A stretch of DNA of 64,000 bases from Alphaproteobacteria bacterium. GTDB lineage: Bacteria > Pseudomonadota > Alphaproteobacteria > Rhizobiales > Aestuariivirgaceae. The stretch is taken from NCBI GenBank assembly GCA_024640405.1, contig JAHEFB010000001.1:1-64000 (forward strand). The letters run 5' to 3'. Below the pieces are notes generated by a model that did no database searches, was not told where the DNA came from, and worked only from the letters and a program-made list of their open reading frames with translations. The position numbers and the translations under genes were made by a program. This document shows positions 52,737-63,261 of this stretch, one piece after another (positions within the stretch are counted from its first letter, which is position 1; each line of letters starts with the position of its first letter).

Positions 52737-54274
52737 TGAATACCGATCCGGTAATTGCAAACCAGTCAACTGAAGAGCTTGCGGAAAACCGTGCGGAGAA
52801 CCGCGACGAACTGATCAGGGAGTTTGTAGAGACAAACCCGGATTACTATCGCCAGCAGTTCGCCAAGATTGGTGCGAAATCTGGTTTTACATGGACATTC
52901 AACATGATGGCGGCGCTGCTGGGCCCGATCTGGTACGGCATGAGGGGGCTTTGGAAGTGGGGACTACCGTTTGTCATACTGGAAACGTTTGCTTTTATTC
53001 AGATTGCCCGCGGTACATTCGGCGACCTGGGAGCTGATGCCCGGGACAGAATTGCGCAGATCGAAGGTACGCTGGCGTTTCGCCACCAGCAACTGGAAGC
53101 GGCGATCAAGAAAAATGCCGACAATGTCGATGTGTTCAGACGAACCATAAAATCGCTCGAAACTGCCATTACCGACATCCAGGCCGAGATAATTGTTGCC
53201 GAAGCAAATGCGATCTGGATCGTCCTGTTTGGAATAGTTGTGCTGTTAGTGGTCAAGGCGGCCGAGGGCGTGATGGGCAACCCCGCTCTTGAAAGCCGCT
53301 TTTCGCAGTGGCTTTCCGACCGGTCCATAAATGCCGGACTGGACCCGGTCAGAACCGCCACCAGTGCAATTTTCGTATTGCTGATATTCGCTGTCTCGAT
53401 AATACATTTTGCGTTTCCGGGAACGGTATCCTGGCTGGCGGTATTCCCGACCGACGTCAATATTCGCCTGACAGCGATCAAGTTTGTCGAGCAGTTCTTT
53501 GAATTTGTCCGCTCCTCCGGGCAATGGGCATTCGACTTCGTCAGTTATGGTATCCGCGTGGTGCTTGATGGACTGGAGGTGTTGTTTGTTTCGACGCCGT
53601 GGCCAGTGATCGCCAGCTTTATCATTCTGCTGACATGGTTGTCGGCAGGGCTTATGGGTGCCGTGGCATCAGCTGCTTTTCTGGCTTACATGGGCCTGTT
53701 CGGCTTCTGGGAGAAAGCGATGACAACGCTGGCGCTTTTGGGGACGGCTGCGTGTATTTCCATTGTCCTGGGCATCCCGTTGGGGTTGTTTTGTGCCCGC
53801 CGGCCACGGTTTTACGCGATCATTCGCCCGATCATGGACTTCATGCAGACCATGCCGTCTTTTGTGTTCATGATCCCGGTCATTGCCTTCTTCAGTGTCG
53901 GCAAGCCGGCGGCGGTTATCACGACAATGATTTTCGGTGGTACACCTGTGGTACGCCTGACGGTGCTTGGCATGCGCGGCGTACCGGAAGCGGTGCGCGA
54001 AGCGGCGATCGCCTATGGTGCCTCAAAATGGTACCTGCTGACCCGGGTCGATCTGCCACTTGCCTCACCATCCATACTGGCGGGAGTCAATCAGACGATC
54101 ATGCTGTCTCTGGCGATGGTCGTGGTGGCATCGCTGATTGGCGCCAAGGGGCTTGGTGAAGACGTTCTGGAAGCGCTGCAGTACTCATCGGTAGGACAGG
54201 GAATTCTGGCAGGCTTTGCGATCCTGTTCTGCGCCATGATCCTCAACCGGGTGATACAGGGGCAGCGGGATTAG
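52733..54274 (+). CDS. Betaine-type ABC transporter permease with long N-terminal extension (ProW-like)
   Basis: A 513-residue permease. The C-terminal third is a standard ProW core (LGTAACISIVLGIPLGLF, MDFMQTMPSFVFMIPVIAFF, VREAAIAYGASKWYLLTRVDLPLASPSILAGVNQTIMLSLAMVVVASLIG). ProW proteins are about 280-350 residues. Here the first 250 residues add a cytoplasmic start, a hydrophobic hairpin (MMAALLGPIWYGMRGLWKWGLPFVILETFAF), a coiled-coil stretch (about residues 100-145) and further helices. The front resembles DUF2628-type membrane domains (inference). The start overlaps proV (ATGATG). Confidence 0.88.
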   Translation: MMNTDPVIANQSTEELAENRAENRDELIREFVETNPDYYRQQFAKIGAKSGFTWTFNMMAALLGPIWYGMRGLWKWGLPFVILETFAFIQIARGTFGDLGADARDRIAQIEGTLAFRHQQLEAAIKKNADNVDVFRRTIKSLETAITDIQAEIIVAEANAIWIVLFGIVVLLVVKAAEGVMGNPALESRFSQWLSDRSINAGLDPVRTATSAIFVLLIFAVSIIHFAFPGTVSWLAVFPTDVNIRLTAIKFVEQFFEFVRSSGQWAFDFVSYGIRVVLDGLEVLFVSTPWPVIASFIILLTWLSAGLMGAVASAAFLAYMGLFGFWEKAMTTLALLGTAACISIVLGIPLGLFCARRPRFYAIIRPIMDFMQTMPSFVFMIPVIAFFSVGKPAAVITTMIFGGTPVVRLTVLGMRGVPEAVREAAIAYGASKWYLLTRVDLPLASPSILAGVNQTIMLSLAMVVVASLIGAKGLGEDVLEALQYSSVGQGILAGFAILFCAMILNRVIQGQRD

Positions 54275-54345
54275 AGCGGGAACCTGAGAGTACAGGCCGC
54301 CATCCCAGGTGACCGGGGCTGTATCAGCCGCGCTCGGCTGCCCAA

Positions 54346-57255
54346 TTGCAGATTGCTGAAATGCTGCGTTGCGATAGAAGTACTGTCGTGTTGCTGCACT
54401 GCGACATAGGCGCCGTTGCTTTGCAGGCTGACAATCCGCATTCTGGAACAAACCAAACTCGAAAGGGTAGAGCAATTTCCACCGCCGCATTCGCCAGCCA
54501 TAATACGTCCGAGATACGTGATGCATCCAAAGATGCTCCGCTGCAGGAAGATATCCGCCTGCTCGGGCGAATGCTGGGAGATTGCGTGCGCGACAAGGAA
54601 GGCAACGAGATATTCGATCTTGTCGAGAACATCCGCCGGACTTCTACCAGACTGCACCGGTCAGATGACAAACCCTCCCACGACGAGTTGCAAGACCTGC
54701 TTGAGCAACTGACCCCCGAACAGGCCGTCGAGGTGATCCGGGCTTTCAGTTATTTTTCTCACCTGGCAAACATTGCCGAAGATCAGCACCATATCCGTCG
54801 CACACATCACCATGAACTGGCAGGATCGCCACCCAGGCCCGGCTCGCTGCAACGAGCCATCGACATTGCGCTCGCCTCGGGCATGACTGCAGACCGGTTG
54901 GCGGGGTTTTTCAAGACGGCGCTGGTGTCACCGGTCTTGACGGCTCATCCGACCGAGGTGCGACGCCGCACGACCATGTATTGGGAAAGCGATATTGTTG
55001 AACTGCTGCGCGAGCGTGAGCGTGGTCAGCACACCGCGCAGGAACTGGCGGCCATGGAAACCCAGTTGCGCATAGCAATTGAAACCTTGTGGCAAAGTAA
55101 CCTGCTGCGGCGTTCCAGGCTTACTGTTGCAGATGAGGTTACCAACGGCATTTCCTACTACAACAGCACCTTCCTTGCCGAAGTGCCGCGACTGCACAAA
55201 CAGGTGGAAGATGCGCTTGGGCAACACCTGGGCACAACGACAGTCCCGCCGCTGAAGTTCATTCAGATGGGCAGCTGGATTGGCGGTGACAGAGACGGCA
55301 ATCCGTTTGTCACAGCCGATGTGCTGCGGCAGACCCTGACGCTGCAGACAGAAGCTGCGCTGAAGTATTATCTTGACGAACTTGACCGTTTACAGAGCGA
55401 ACTGTCTATCGCGACTACCGTGTCCAATGTGTCGGAGGTGGTACTCAAAATGGCGGATATGTCTCCCGACAAGTCAGCGCATCGGGAGAAGGAGCCGTAC
55501 CGGCTAGTTTCACTGCTTATCAAGTGTCGGGTGATGGCAACCCGGCACAACCTGACGGGGAGCAATCCGGAAACTGGCGATTATGAGTATCTGCCTTACG
55601 AGTCTCCTGAAGAACTGATTGACGACCTTGACGTCATGTACAGTTCATTATGTGAGAATGGCTCGAAACTAATCGCCAACGGCCGCCTCAGCAATCTGCG
55701 CCGGGCTGTGCAGTGTTTCGGATTCCATCTCGCCAGTCTCGACCTCCGGCAAAACTCCGATGTTCATCAGCGTACCGTGGCTGATCTGCTGTCTGCAGTA
55801 GAACCGGGTGTTGACTATCTCGCCATGAGTGAAGCAGACAGGGTCGATGTCTTGACTGCGGAACTTGCCAGACATCGGCCCTTGCGTCGCCCGTACTGGC
55901 AGTATGGAGAAGAGACAGCCAAGGAACTGGCCATTTTCCAGGCGGCGCAGGATGCGCACCAGCAATACGGTTCCAAGGTCATCACCACTTCGATTATTTC
56001 CAATACCACCAGCGTTTCAGACTTGCTGGAATTGGCCATTCTGCTGAAGGAAGCCGGCATGGTAACGCCGGAAGGGACCAGCAGCGTTCATATTGTGCCG
56101 TTGTTCGAAACCATTGAGGATTTGCGCTCGTGTACCGAGATCATGGATCAGCTGTTGTCGATTCCTGCCTATCGCAAGCTGGTTGATCATCTCGGTGGCG
56201 TGCAGGAAGTGATGCTTGGGTATTCCGACAGCAACAAGGACGGCGGCTTTGTTACCTCGGGCTGGGAGCTGTACAAGGCTGAAACCGGACTGGTTGAACT
56301 GCTGGCGCGCCACAAGGTGCGCTTGCGCCTGTTTCATGGCCGTGGCGGATCCGTGGGGCGTGGCGGCGGCCCGGCATTTGACGGTATTCTCGCTCAACCT
56401 GCCGGTGCCGTGCAGGGGCAGATACGGGTCACCGAGCAGGGAGAAATCATCTCCAGCAAGTATTCGAACCCCTGGCTGGGCCGGCGCAATCTGGAAACGC
56501 TGGTGGCGGCGACGCTGGAGGCATCTCTGGCACAGCCGGACAAACATGCCATCCCTGCGGATTGGTCGAGCATCATGGAAGACCTGTCAGCTTATGCTTT
56601 CGAGGCCTATCGTGACCTGGTGTATGAAACCGAAGGGTTTGAGGACTTTTTCTGGTCTTCCACTGTCATCAATGAAATTGCCACCCTGAATATAGGGTCA
56701 CGTCCGGCATCGAGAGCGAAGACCAGGGATATCCGGGCGCTCCGCGCAATCCCCTGGGTATTCAGCTGGGCACAGTGCCGCATCATGCTGCCGGGCTGGT
56801 ATGGATTTGGCGCGGCTGTTGAAAAATGGCTTGCCGCAGACCCAAGCAACACGACAGACAAACTGACCAAACTCTACAATGACTGGCCGTTCTTTCGGGC
56901 GCAATTGTCGAACATGGACATGGTGCTGGCCAAGACCAGCATGGTCATTGCCCGCCGTTATGCCAACCTGGTCGAAGATGAAGTGCTGCGTGAGAAAATC
57001 TACGAACGCATTCGTCAGGAGTGGCAGTCCACCATCGACGCCGTGTTGCGCATCAGCCGCCAGCATGAGTTGCTGGAACGCAATCCTTTGCTGAACCGGT
57101 CAATCCAGAACCGCTTTCCCTATCTTGATCCGCTCAACCACATTCAGGTCGAGATGATGAAATTTAGCCGGGCTCAATCACAAGATCCAAAAGTGTTGCG
57201 CGGTATCCAGTTGACCATCAACGGCATAGCTGCGGGACTGCGTAACAGCGGATAG
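54346..57255 (+). CDS. ppc: Phosphoenolpyruvate carboxylase
   Basis: Cytoplasmic anaplerotic enzyme making oxaloacetate from PEP and bicarbonate. The catalytic motifs are complete: [13 protein letters not shown] (His, about residue 200), [50 protein letters not shown] and [20 protein letters not shown]. The C-terminus ends RNSG where most enzymes have RNTG. The frame opens at TTG 54346, but GTG/TTG codons at 54388-54421 are alternatives. The first 45 residues show no homology, and no strong ribosome site decides the start. Confidence 0.95.
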   Translation: MQIAEMLRCDRSTVVLLHCDIGAVALQADNPHSGTNQTRKGRAISTAAFASHNTSEIRDASKDAPLQEDIRLLGRMLGDCVRDKEGNEIFDLVENIRRTSTRLHRSDDKPSHDELQDLLEQLTPEQAVEVIRAFSYFSHLANIAEDQHHIRRTHHHELAGSPPRPGSLQRAIDIALASGMTADRLAGFFKTALVSPVLTAHPTEVRRRTTMYWESDIVELLRERERGQHTAQELAAMETQLRIAIETLWQSNLLRRSRLTVADEVTNGISYYNSTFLAEVPRLHKQVEDALGQHLGTTTVPPLKFIQMGSWIGGDRDGNPFVTADVLRQTLTLQTEAALKYYLDELDRLQSELSIATTVSNVSEVVLKMADMSPDKSAHREKEPYRLVSLLIKCRVMATRHNLTGSNPETGDYEYLPYESPEELIDDLDVMYSSLCENGSKLIANGRLSNLRRAVQCFGFHLASLDLRQNSDVHQRTVADLLSAVEPGVDYLAMSEADRVDVLTAELARHRPLRRPYWQYGEETAKELAIFQAAQDAHQQYGSKVITTSIISNTTSVSDLLELAILLKEAGMVTPEGTSSVHIVPLFETIEDLRSCTEIMDQLLSIPAYRKLVDHLGGVQEVMLGYSDSNKDGGFVTSGWELYKAETGLVELLARHKVRLRLFHGRGGSVGRGGGPAFDGILAQPAGAVQGQIRVTEQGEIISSKYSNPWLGRRNLETLVAATLEASLAQPDKHAIPADWSSIMEDLSAYAFEAYRDLVYETEGFEDFFWSSTVINEIATLNIGSRPASRAKTRDIRALRAIPWVFSWAQCRIMLPGWYGFGAAVEKWLAADPSNTTDKLTKLYNDWPFFRAQLSNMDMVLAKTSMVIARRYANLVEDEVLREKIYERIRQEWQSTIDAVLRISRQHELLERNPLLNRSIQNRFPYLDPLNHIQVEMMKFSRAQSQDPKVLRGIQLTINGIAAGLRNSG

Positions 57256-57320
57256 AGACTGCTGAGGCGCTGGGCACATGTGTTGGCTCGCCAATTGTGC
57301 TCAACAGCAAGTCTGCCCGC

Positions 57321-58541
57321 CTATTCCAAAAGTCGGGACAGATACCCGTGATAGAAGGCCTCTATTCCCCATTCCATGCTGGAAAGCGGGCCGGGTTGGA
57401 ACGCCACCGAGTTCACGCCTTGCTGATTGTAGCGGATAATCCGCTCATCATCCTGCGAAGTAACGTCCCATAGCCATGTCAGCGTTTCCAGCGAGTAGTC
57501 GCGATCCTCGACGGCGTCTCCTCGAACCATCCAGACAATCTGGATGTCGGTTTCCTGCAATGTTCTGGGCACAAAGCGGTAGCCTACCGCATAATCGGCA
57601 TATACCAGAAAGCTGTTCAAGGGCCCGATCATGACATCGGTGGTGCCGCCGTCATATTGCTTCAACTCGCCCAATAGGGGTGCAACCGGTTCGCCGGAGC
57701 GGGAGCCGGTCTTGTAACCCGGATACAAAGGGTATCGGCGATAATAGATGTCGCACCCTGTGTTGTCGGCATCCGGCCCGGTTTCATTCAAGACAGTTAA
57801 GGGCAGGCCTGCCTGGCAGGAATTTTCTGCCAACGCCGACAGCAGTTCCCCGGTCATCGATGCCGGGTCCTTCAAGCTGTGAGAGCGGGAGTATTCCTTG
57901 TGTGCAGGCGCACAGTGATAGCATTCCAGATAGTTCTCCAGTGCCAGTTTCCAGTTGGCCGGCACCGGATAGGATGCGGCGTGGGCAATTTTCATGTCTT
58001 CAAACTCGAACGGCTTTGTCAGCGGTGCAAGACGCTCAAGTGCAGGTGAAAGAGCTGGCGGGTTATCGGACAGGCAGACAAAAATAAGCCCCTGGAATAT
58101 TATCAGGTTGGCGGAAAACAGGCTGTAGTCAGTGCGATCAAATTGCCCGTCCATTGCCCGGTCGGTTCTCAAACGGCCATCCAGGTCATATGTCCATGCA
58201 TGATAAGGGCAGGACAGCACGGAAGTTTTTCCCGACGCTTCAAGGCATACTCTTGAACCCCGGTGACGGCAGACATTGACGTGGGCATGTACGGTACCCT
58301 GTCTGTCACGCACCACTATGATGGATTCAGTTCCGTAGTCGAACCTGAAGAAGTTGCCCGGTTCGGGGATCTGGCATTCATGGCCAACCCAGATCCAGCT
58401 GTTGCTCCAGAACGATTTGATGTCGTGGTCAAACACTGCCGGTGAGGTGTAGAAGCTGCGAGTAAGAGCAAAGCCGGGCCGGCGGTTTCTGGCCAGTTGC
58501 TTCACCTCGGCAAGGGTGTTCTGATCAAGTGCTGTTTCCAT
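57321..58541 (-). CDS. Rieske non-heme iron oxygenase alpha subunit (N-demethylase type)
   Basis: A 406-residue ring-hydroxylating-type oxygenase. The Rieske [2Fe-2S] ligands are in NVCRHRGSRVC and SCPYHAWTYDLDG, and the mononuclear iron site is in ENYLECYHCAPAHKEY with an Asp expected near WDVTSQDDE. The NYLECYHC form is found in GbcA, CntA and stachydrine-type oxygenases that demethylate quaternary ammonium compounds. The start ATG lies 7 nt after AGGAG. It follows the demethylase-like flavoprotein by 20 nt in one operon. No reductase partner is encoded within the window. Confidence 0.9.
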   Translation of the reverse strand: METALDQNTLAEVKQLARNRRPGFALTRSFYTSPAVFDHDIKSFWSNSWIWVGHECQIPEPGNFFRFDYGTESIIVVRDRQGTVHAHVNVCRHRGSRVCLEASGKTSVLSCPYHAWTYDLDGRLRTDRAMDGQFDRTDYSLFSANLIIFQGLIFVCLSDNPPALSPALERLAPLTKPFEFEDMKIAHAASYPVPANWKLALENYLECYHCAPAHKEYSRSHSLKDPASMTGELLSALAENSCQAGLPLTVLNETGPDADNTGCDIYYRRYPLYPGYKTGSRSGEPVAPLLGELKQYDGGTTDVMIGPLNSFLVYADYAVGYRFVPRTLQETDIQIVWMVRGDAVEDRDYSLETLTWLWDVTSQDDERIIRYNQQGVNSVAFQPGPLSSMEWGIEAFYHGYLSRLLE

Positions 58542-58561
58542 ACCAAAGCTCCTGTACAACC

Positions 58562-60634
58562 TCATGACAAGGCGATTATTTCCCGCCGGTAAAACGCTAA
58601 TTCAACTTCAGACTTGTCACGCTCAAAATCACGTGCGGCCTTGTGACCCGAGTAGACGGCATCGGCGATCAGACCGGGTGCGGCCGCGTCGCCAATCAAT
58701 TCAAGTGCCGCAAGTTCCGGGCCAGCGTCGTTGTTTGCCGACTGTCGCAACGCGTCAAACAGATCGCTCACCCGATGCCTTTCGGTGACCAGTACAACCG
58801 AGTGACAGTCAAGCGTCCGGATTTTGCCGGTGAATGTGCAAGCGACGCGACTGTGATCCGGGCCTACAGTCCGCAACTGGCCGTGCGGTATGATATCGAC
58901 CCCTTTTTCCAGCAGCGAGGTTTGAATTCTGGTTTGCTCCAGCGTTTCGCGCGTCCATGGCGATACTATGCTTGCCGGGGTTACAAAGCTGACCTTTTTG
59001 CCCAGCATCGCGAGATGTTCAGCGATTACGCCTGCCAGATACGCCTGATCATCATCATAAATCAACACGTGCCCGGCATCGGGCAGTTTCCCCGCCATAA
59101 TATCGTCAGGCGTGAAGACAGACGCACCGTCAGCGACGTCAACAGGGGTTCTGCATGTCCTTCCCACGCCGTCGCGTCGCCAGATCGATCCTGTGGCAAT
59201 GAACACATTTCGAATGCCCAGTTCGCCGATGTGCGAGGCGTCCAGTTTGCTGTCCAGGAACACTTGTACATTGCCGCGCTGACCAAGGTCATATGTGCGG
59301 TGATCTGCAACCCGCTTCCATGCTCCCAGGCCGGGCAGGGAGGATTCAGCTGTTACCCGGCCTCCGAGTTCACTGCGGGCCTCAGCCAGGGTCACTTCAT
59401 AGCCGCGCCTTGCGAGTTGCATGGCGCATTCGAGGCCTGCTGGGCCGCCGCCTACAACAAGCGCATCCTGCTCGGTGCCTCTTGCATCAATTTGTTCAGG
59501 ATGCCAGTTGCGCCGCCATTCTTCGCCCATTGTCGGGTTTTGTGTGCAGCGGATTGGGATTCCCATGTTGTCGCATGACACACAGATGTTGCAGCCGATG
59601 CATTCGCGGATTTCGTCGACCCTTTCGTCTCTTATCTTGACCGGCAGAAACGGATCGGCAATGGAAGGTCGTGCAGCGCCGACAAAATCAACTATGCCGT
59701 TTTTGACCATCGACACCATCATGTCAGGAGAACTCAGCCGGCCAACCGCCACCACCGGCTTGGAAGTCATCTGCTTGACGAAGTCAATGTAGGACGTCTG
59801 ATAGCCGTCTTCCGGCTGGAACCTGGTGGTCGCTGAATCGTTTGACCAATCGGAAACGTTGACATCCCACAGATCCGGGATTTCAGCCAGCATTTCGACA
59901 ACTTCACGGCCTTCGTCAGATGCCTGCATGCCGGATGGTCCCATCATTTCGTCCACCGCAAAGCGAAGTGCGACTGCGCATTTGTCGCCGACGGCGTCTT
60001 TGGCGTCCTCGAGCAATTCCCGTGTCAGCCGGGCCCGATTTTCGAGACTGCCGCCATACTCGTCTGTGCGGTCATTGCTGTCTTTCAGCAGAAAGTGATG
60101 TGCCAGTGTCAGACGGTGACCGGCATAAACATAGACGATATCAAAACCGGCGCGTTTGGCACGCAAGGCAGCATCCCTATGCCACTGGCGAAAGGTGCGG
60201 ATGTCCGTTTTATCCATGGCCCTTGCCTGCTTGGGATAAATCAGATCGATAGACGTTTCAGACGGCGACAGAACGGGGGTTCTGGACAGGTGATTGGCCG
60301 AATGACTTCCGTTGTGGACCAGTTCGATTGCCGCGAGCGCGCCCTGTTCGTGTACTGCGTCCGTCATCAGGCGCAGGGCAGGGATGTCGTGGTCGTCCCA
60401 AATGCGTTGTTCGGGAAACGGCGACAAGTCGGACGACGGGTGAATTTCCGCTTCTTCGGTGCTGACAACGGCCCAGCCGCCTTCAGCCTTCATTGCGCGC
60501 ATTGCCGCGTGGGCGCGCGGACGCATATGGCCGAGCCCACAGCAATGGGGGACTTGATAAAACCGGTTGCGCGCCGTGACCGGCCCAATATTCACCGATT
60601 CAAACAATATCGAGTATTTACTATCGATTGCCAT
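58562..60634 (-). CDS. Trimethylamine-dehydrogenase-like FMN/Fe-S/ADP-binding oxidoreductase
   Basis: A 690-residue flavoprotein closely patterned on trimethylamine dehydrogenase (TMADH): an N-terminal barrel with NRFYQVPHCCGLG, where Cys31 matches the TMADH cysteine covalently bound to FMN; a [4Fe-4S] site CIGCNICVSCDNMGIPIRCTQNP; and a nucleotide fold DALVVGGGPAGLECAMQLA. TMADH Tyr60 of the substrate bowl is replaced by Glu61 and its Tyr174 by Leu, so the substrate is probably not trimethylamine. Dimethylglycine (DgcA) and stachydrine or N-methylproline (StcD) demethylases are candidates. First gene of the minus-strand operon, divergent from a BetI-like regulator. Confidence 0.9.
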   Translation of the reverse strand: MAIDSKYSILFESVNIGPVTARNRFYQVPHCCGLGHMRPRAHAAMRAMKAEGGWAVVSTEEAEIHPSSDLSPFPEQRIWDDHDIPALRLMTDAVHEQGALAAIELVHNGSHSANHLSRTPVLSPSETSIDLIYPKQARAMDKTDIRTFRQWHRDAALRAKRAGFDIVYVYAGHRLTLAHHFLLKDSNDRTDEYGGSLENRARLTRELLEDAKDAVGDKCAVALRFAVDEMMGPSGMQASDEGREVVEMLAEIPDLWDVNVSDWSNDSATTRFQPEDGYQTSYIDFVKQMTSKPVVAVGRLSSPDMMVSMVKNGIVDFVGAARPSIADPFLPVKIRDERVDEIRECIGCNICVSCDNMGIPIRCTQNPTMGEEWRRNWHPEQIDARGTEQDALVVGGGPAGLECAMQLARRGYEVTLAEARSELGGRVTAESSLPGLGAWKRVADHRTYDLGQRGNVQVFLDSKLDASHIGELGIRNVFIATGSIWRRDGVGRTCRTPVDVADGASVFTPDDIMAGKLPDAGHVLIYDDDQAYLAGVIAEHLAMLGKKVSFVTPASIVSPWTRETLEQTRIQTSLLEKGVDIIPHGQLRTVGPDHSRVACTFTGKIRTLDCHSVVLVTERHRVSDLFDALRQSANNDAGPELAALELIGDAAAPGLIADAVYSGHKAARDFERDKSEVELAFYRREIIALS

Positions 60635-60759
60635 GCAAGCGCTCCAGCGTTAAGATTGCCCATATATGGACGTACATTCATTTTATGATGTGATTGCAGC
60701 CAAGAGTCAATTCATCCTATGGTTGTACTGGCCTCAATCGGGGGGCGTTGCAAATCCGG

Positions 60760-61440
60760 GTGAAGAAAAAGTTGAGTACAAAGGAAAATCCGAAGCAGGA
60801 AGAACGCCAGCCGCGCAGATATTCCAGTGAGGAGAGTCGCCGGCTGTTGATCGAAGCAACGCTTGATTCCATTGTGGATGTCGGGTTTTCGAGTACATCG
60901 GTTAGCGAGATCGTTACCCGGGCGAATCTGTCGCGCGGCATGGTGCATCTGTACTTCGACAACAAGGATACTCTGCTGGTTGCTGCTGCCAAACATGCGG
61001 CGGAAGTCTATTTTCGTAATCTTTCTGACCAACTGGAGTCTGCCGGATCAAGGCCGCAGGAGATAATTGAGACGGTTATTCTGAGCGATTTGGGTGAAGC
61101 CCTGCTGAATGAACGAATGGTCAAAATCTGGTTTGCGTTCCGTGGCGAAGCCCATGCCAACAAAGCCATAACCCAATTCAGCGATACTCGCGATGAACAA
61201 TTGCGAGGCATGATCTTCGATGCGTTTGTCGAGGTCGCAATTGAACAAGGAGAGCCTGAACCGGCGAAATTTGCCAGAGATACAACCCACGGTACACTGG
61301 CGTTGCTTGAGGGGATGTGGACGGATTTCCTGTTGCACTCCGATTCGTTCAGCCGCAAATCTGCTGCGCGCATCATTTTCCGGTTCTTGTCGGGTGTATA
61401 TCCGCAGCATTTTGACCTTGACGGTGCGATTGTGAAATAG
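60760..61440 (+). CDS. TetR-family regulator, BetI-like
   Basis: A TetR regulator with HTH SRRLLIEATLDSIVDVGF...SVSEIVTRANLSRGMVHLYFDNKDTLLVAAAK and a BetI-type C-terminal domain (MVKIWFAFRGEAHANKAI). The GTG at 60760 gives 226 residues and a normal N-terminal arm; TTG 60748, next to GGGGGG, and TTG 60694 are alternatives in the same open frame. It diverges from the demethylase operon. CCATATATGG (60660-60669) in the shared gap is a possible operator. BetI binds choline, so an N-methylated effector is plausible. Confidence 0.88.
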   Translation: MKKKLSTKENPKQEERQPRRYSSEESRRLLIEATLDSIVDVGFSSTSVSEIVTRANLSRGMVHLYFDNKDTLLVAAAKHAAEVYFRNLSDQLESAGSRPQEIIETVILSDLGEALLNERMVKIWFAFRGEAHANKAITQFSDTRDEQLRGMIFDAFVEVAIEQGEPEPAKFARDTTHGTLALLEGMWTDFLLHSDSFSRKSAARIIFRFLSGVYPQHFDLDGAIVK

Positions 61441-61645
61441 AAGACTCCCTGGCTGCAGGCAGTACTGTCAGCAAACCCGTGGACTGCGGGACCGGCGGAG
61501 ATGACACACGTCGTGGCTGTGCATGTGGGTGAGGGGCTTGATAGTTACAAAAGAAACTATCACTTTTGCCGGGTTGATAATCGCGTGTCACTTTTGCAGT
61601 AGGTCGCGCTACAATAATGAAAATACTCCGGGAGGATCTTCGGCT

Positions 61646-62677
61646 ATGAAGTTTGGTTCTAAAGCAGCGCTGAGTGTTGGGTTAATGTTGTCGGGTATGG
61701 CAGTTGCGGGCTTGTCTGCGATGGCTCAGGAAGTGACGTTGAAGGTGCATCATTTCCTGCCGCCGAAGGCAACTACCCATGCCAAGGTCCTGGTGCCCTG
61801 GAAAGAGGCTGTGGAAAGCCAGTCCGGCGGACGGATAAAGGTGCAGATTTATCCGGCAATGCAACTCGGCGGAAAGCCGCCTCAGTTGATGGATCAGGTC
61901 CGCGATGGCGTAGCAGATATAGTCTGGGCGTTGCCTGGCTATTCTCCGGGCCGCTTCCCCAAGATAGCTGCATTCGAACTTCCGTTCATGGTGTCCAATG
62001 CGACGGCAACATCACAAGCGGTTCAGGAATACTATGAAACTCATGCGAAAGACGAGTTTTCAGATGTACACGTGCTGCAATTTCATACCCACGCTCGCGG
62101 GTTGTTTCACACAGTTGAAAAGCCGATCAAGTCAGTGGATGACTTCAAGGGCCTGAAAATGCGGGCTCCCAACCGTGGCATAGGGGAAGCGCTTGGCGCG
62201 CTCGGGGCGTCCGCGGTATTCATGCCTGTACCTGCGTTGCCGGCAGCTCTGTCAAAGAAGGTGGTGGACGGCGCTGTGATTCCCTGGGAGATCGTACCGG
62301 CACTCAAGATACATGAACTGGCGCCGAACCACACACGCACACCCGGTGCACGAGGCCTTTATACCGCAGTCTTCGTCTATGCGATGAACAAGGCAAAGTA
62401 TGAAGGTCTGCCAGCCGACCTGAAGAAGGTCATTGATGACAATTCGGGCATGGCGATGGCCAAGAAAATCGGTGAAGCCTGGGATGAGGCGGAAAAACCG
62501 GGCGAGGGGCTTGCTTCCGCCAGGGGAAATCCGATCATTGATCTAAGCGAAGACGACATTGCAAAAATGCGCGAGATGACCAAACCGGTTACCGAAAAAT
62601 GGATTGCTGATATGGGCGCTGACGGTCAGATACTGTACGATGCCGCCAATGCGCTACTCGACAAATACAGCAAGTGA
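61646..62677 (+). CDS. TRAP transporter substrate-binding protein DctP-family
   Basis: A 343-residue periplasmic binding protein with signal peptide KAALSVGLMLSGMAVAGLSAMAQ. The DctP-family core has LKVHHFLPPKATTHAKVLVPW at the start, and the carboxylate-clamping Arg is expected in FKGLKMRAPNRGIGEALGALGA. The ATG lies 10 nt after GGGAGGA; the longer frame runs over 123 nt without homology. It precedes the DctQ and DctM genes. The ligand is unknown; the adjacent demethylase operon suggests a betaine-like acid (inference). Confidence 0.92.
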   Translation: MKFGSKAALSVGLMLSGMAVAGLSAMAQEVTLKVHHFLPPKATTHAKVLVPWKEAVESQSGGRIKVQIYPAMQLGGKPPQLMDQVRDGVADIVWALPGYSPGRFPKIAAFELPFMVSNATATSQAVQEYYETHAKDEFSDVHVLQFHTHARGLFHTVEKPIKSVDDFKGLKMRAPNRGIGEALGALGASAVFMPVPALPAALSKKVVDGAVIPWEIVPALKIHELAPNHTRTPGARGLYTAVFVYAMNKAKYEGLPADLKKVIDDNSGMAMAKKIGEAWDEAEKPGEGLASARGNPIIDLSEDDIAKMREMTKPVTEKWIADMGADGQILYDAANALLDKYSK

Positions 62678-62712
62678 TCCTGGATACGACCGGGTTGGAA
62701 CACACCTAGACA

Positions 62713-63261
62713 ATGGCTAACGGCGTCCAGCAGGGCTCCCTTTATGCTCGCGTCGCAAAGCTGGTTGAACAGCTTTGCGGCGCATTCGCCATGACCGGCG
62801 GCCTGGTATTGTGCGTCATCGCGCTGGTGACGGTTTTCAGTGTGCTGGGACGCAAGTTTTTTGGCGGTGCCATTGCAGGTGATTTTGAAGTTGTCGAAAT
62901 CGGGTGCGCGATGGCGGTTTCGCTGTTCCTGCCATACTGCCAGCTGAACAAGGGCAATGTGATTGTCGACTTCTTTACCCTGAAGGCACCACCTGTCATG
63001 CGACGCTGGCTGGACGCGGTGGGTTGTATCTTGCTGACGCTTGTTGCCATGCTCATGACATGGCGCCTTGGTGCGGGCGGCCTGTCTTTGTATTCCAGCA
63101 ATGATCAGACCATGGTACTGCAGGTCGGAACCTGGTGGGCATTTGTGATTGTTGTACCTTCTATGGCATTGCTAAGTGCCGTCGGAGTGCTGACGGCTGT
63201 ACGTTCACTTTCTGATGACGGCAAGCCGGATGACCCTGTATCGCTGGAAACAGTGTCATGA
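62713..63261 (+). CDS. TRAP transporter small permease DctQ-family
   Basis: A 182-residue membrane protein with four hydrophobic segments. The family motif FFGGAIAGDFEVVEIGCAMAVSLFLPYCQ followed by GNVIVDFFT is present. It links the binding protein to the large permease. It starts 35 nt after dctP, and its stop overlaps the dctM start (ATGA). Confidence 0.92.
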   Translation: MANGVQQGSLYARVAKLVEQLCGAFAMTGGLVLCVIALVTVFSVLGRKFFGGAIAGDFEVVEIGCAMAVSLFLPYCQLNKGNVIVDFFTLKAPPVMRRWLDAVGCILLTLVAMLMTWRLGAGGLSLYSSNDQTMVLQVGTWWAFVIVVPSMALLSAVGVLTAVRSLSDDGKPDDPVSLETVS

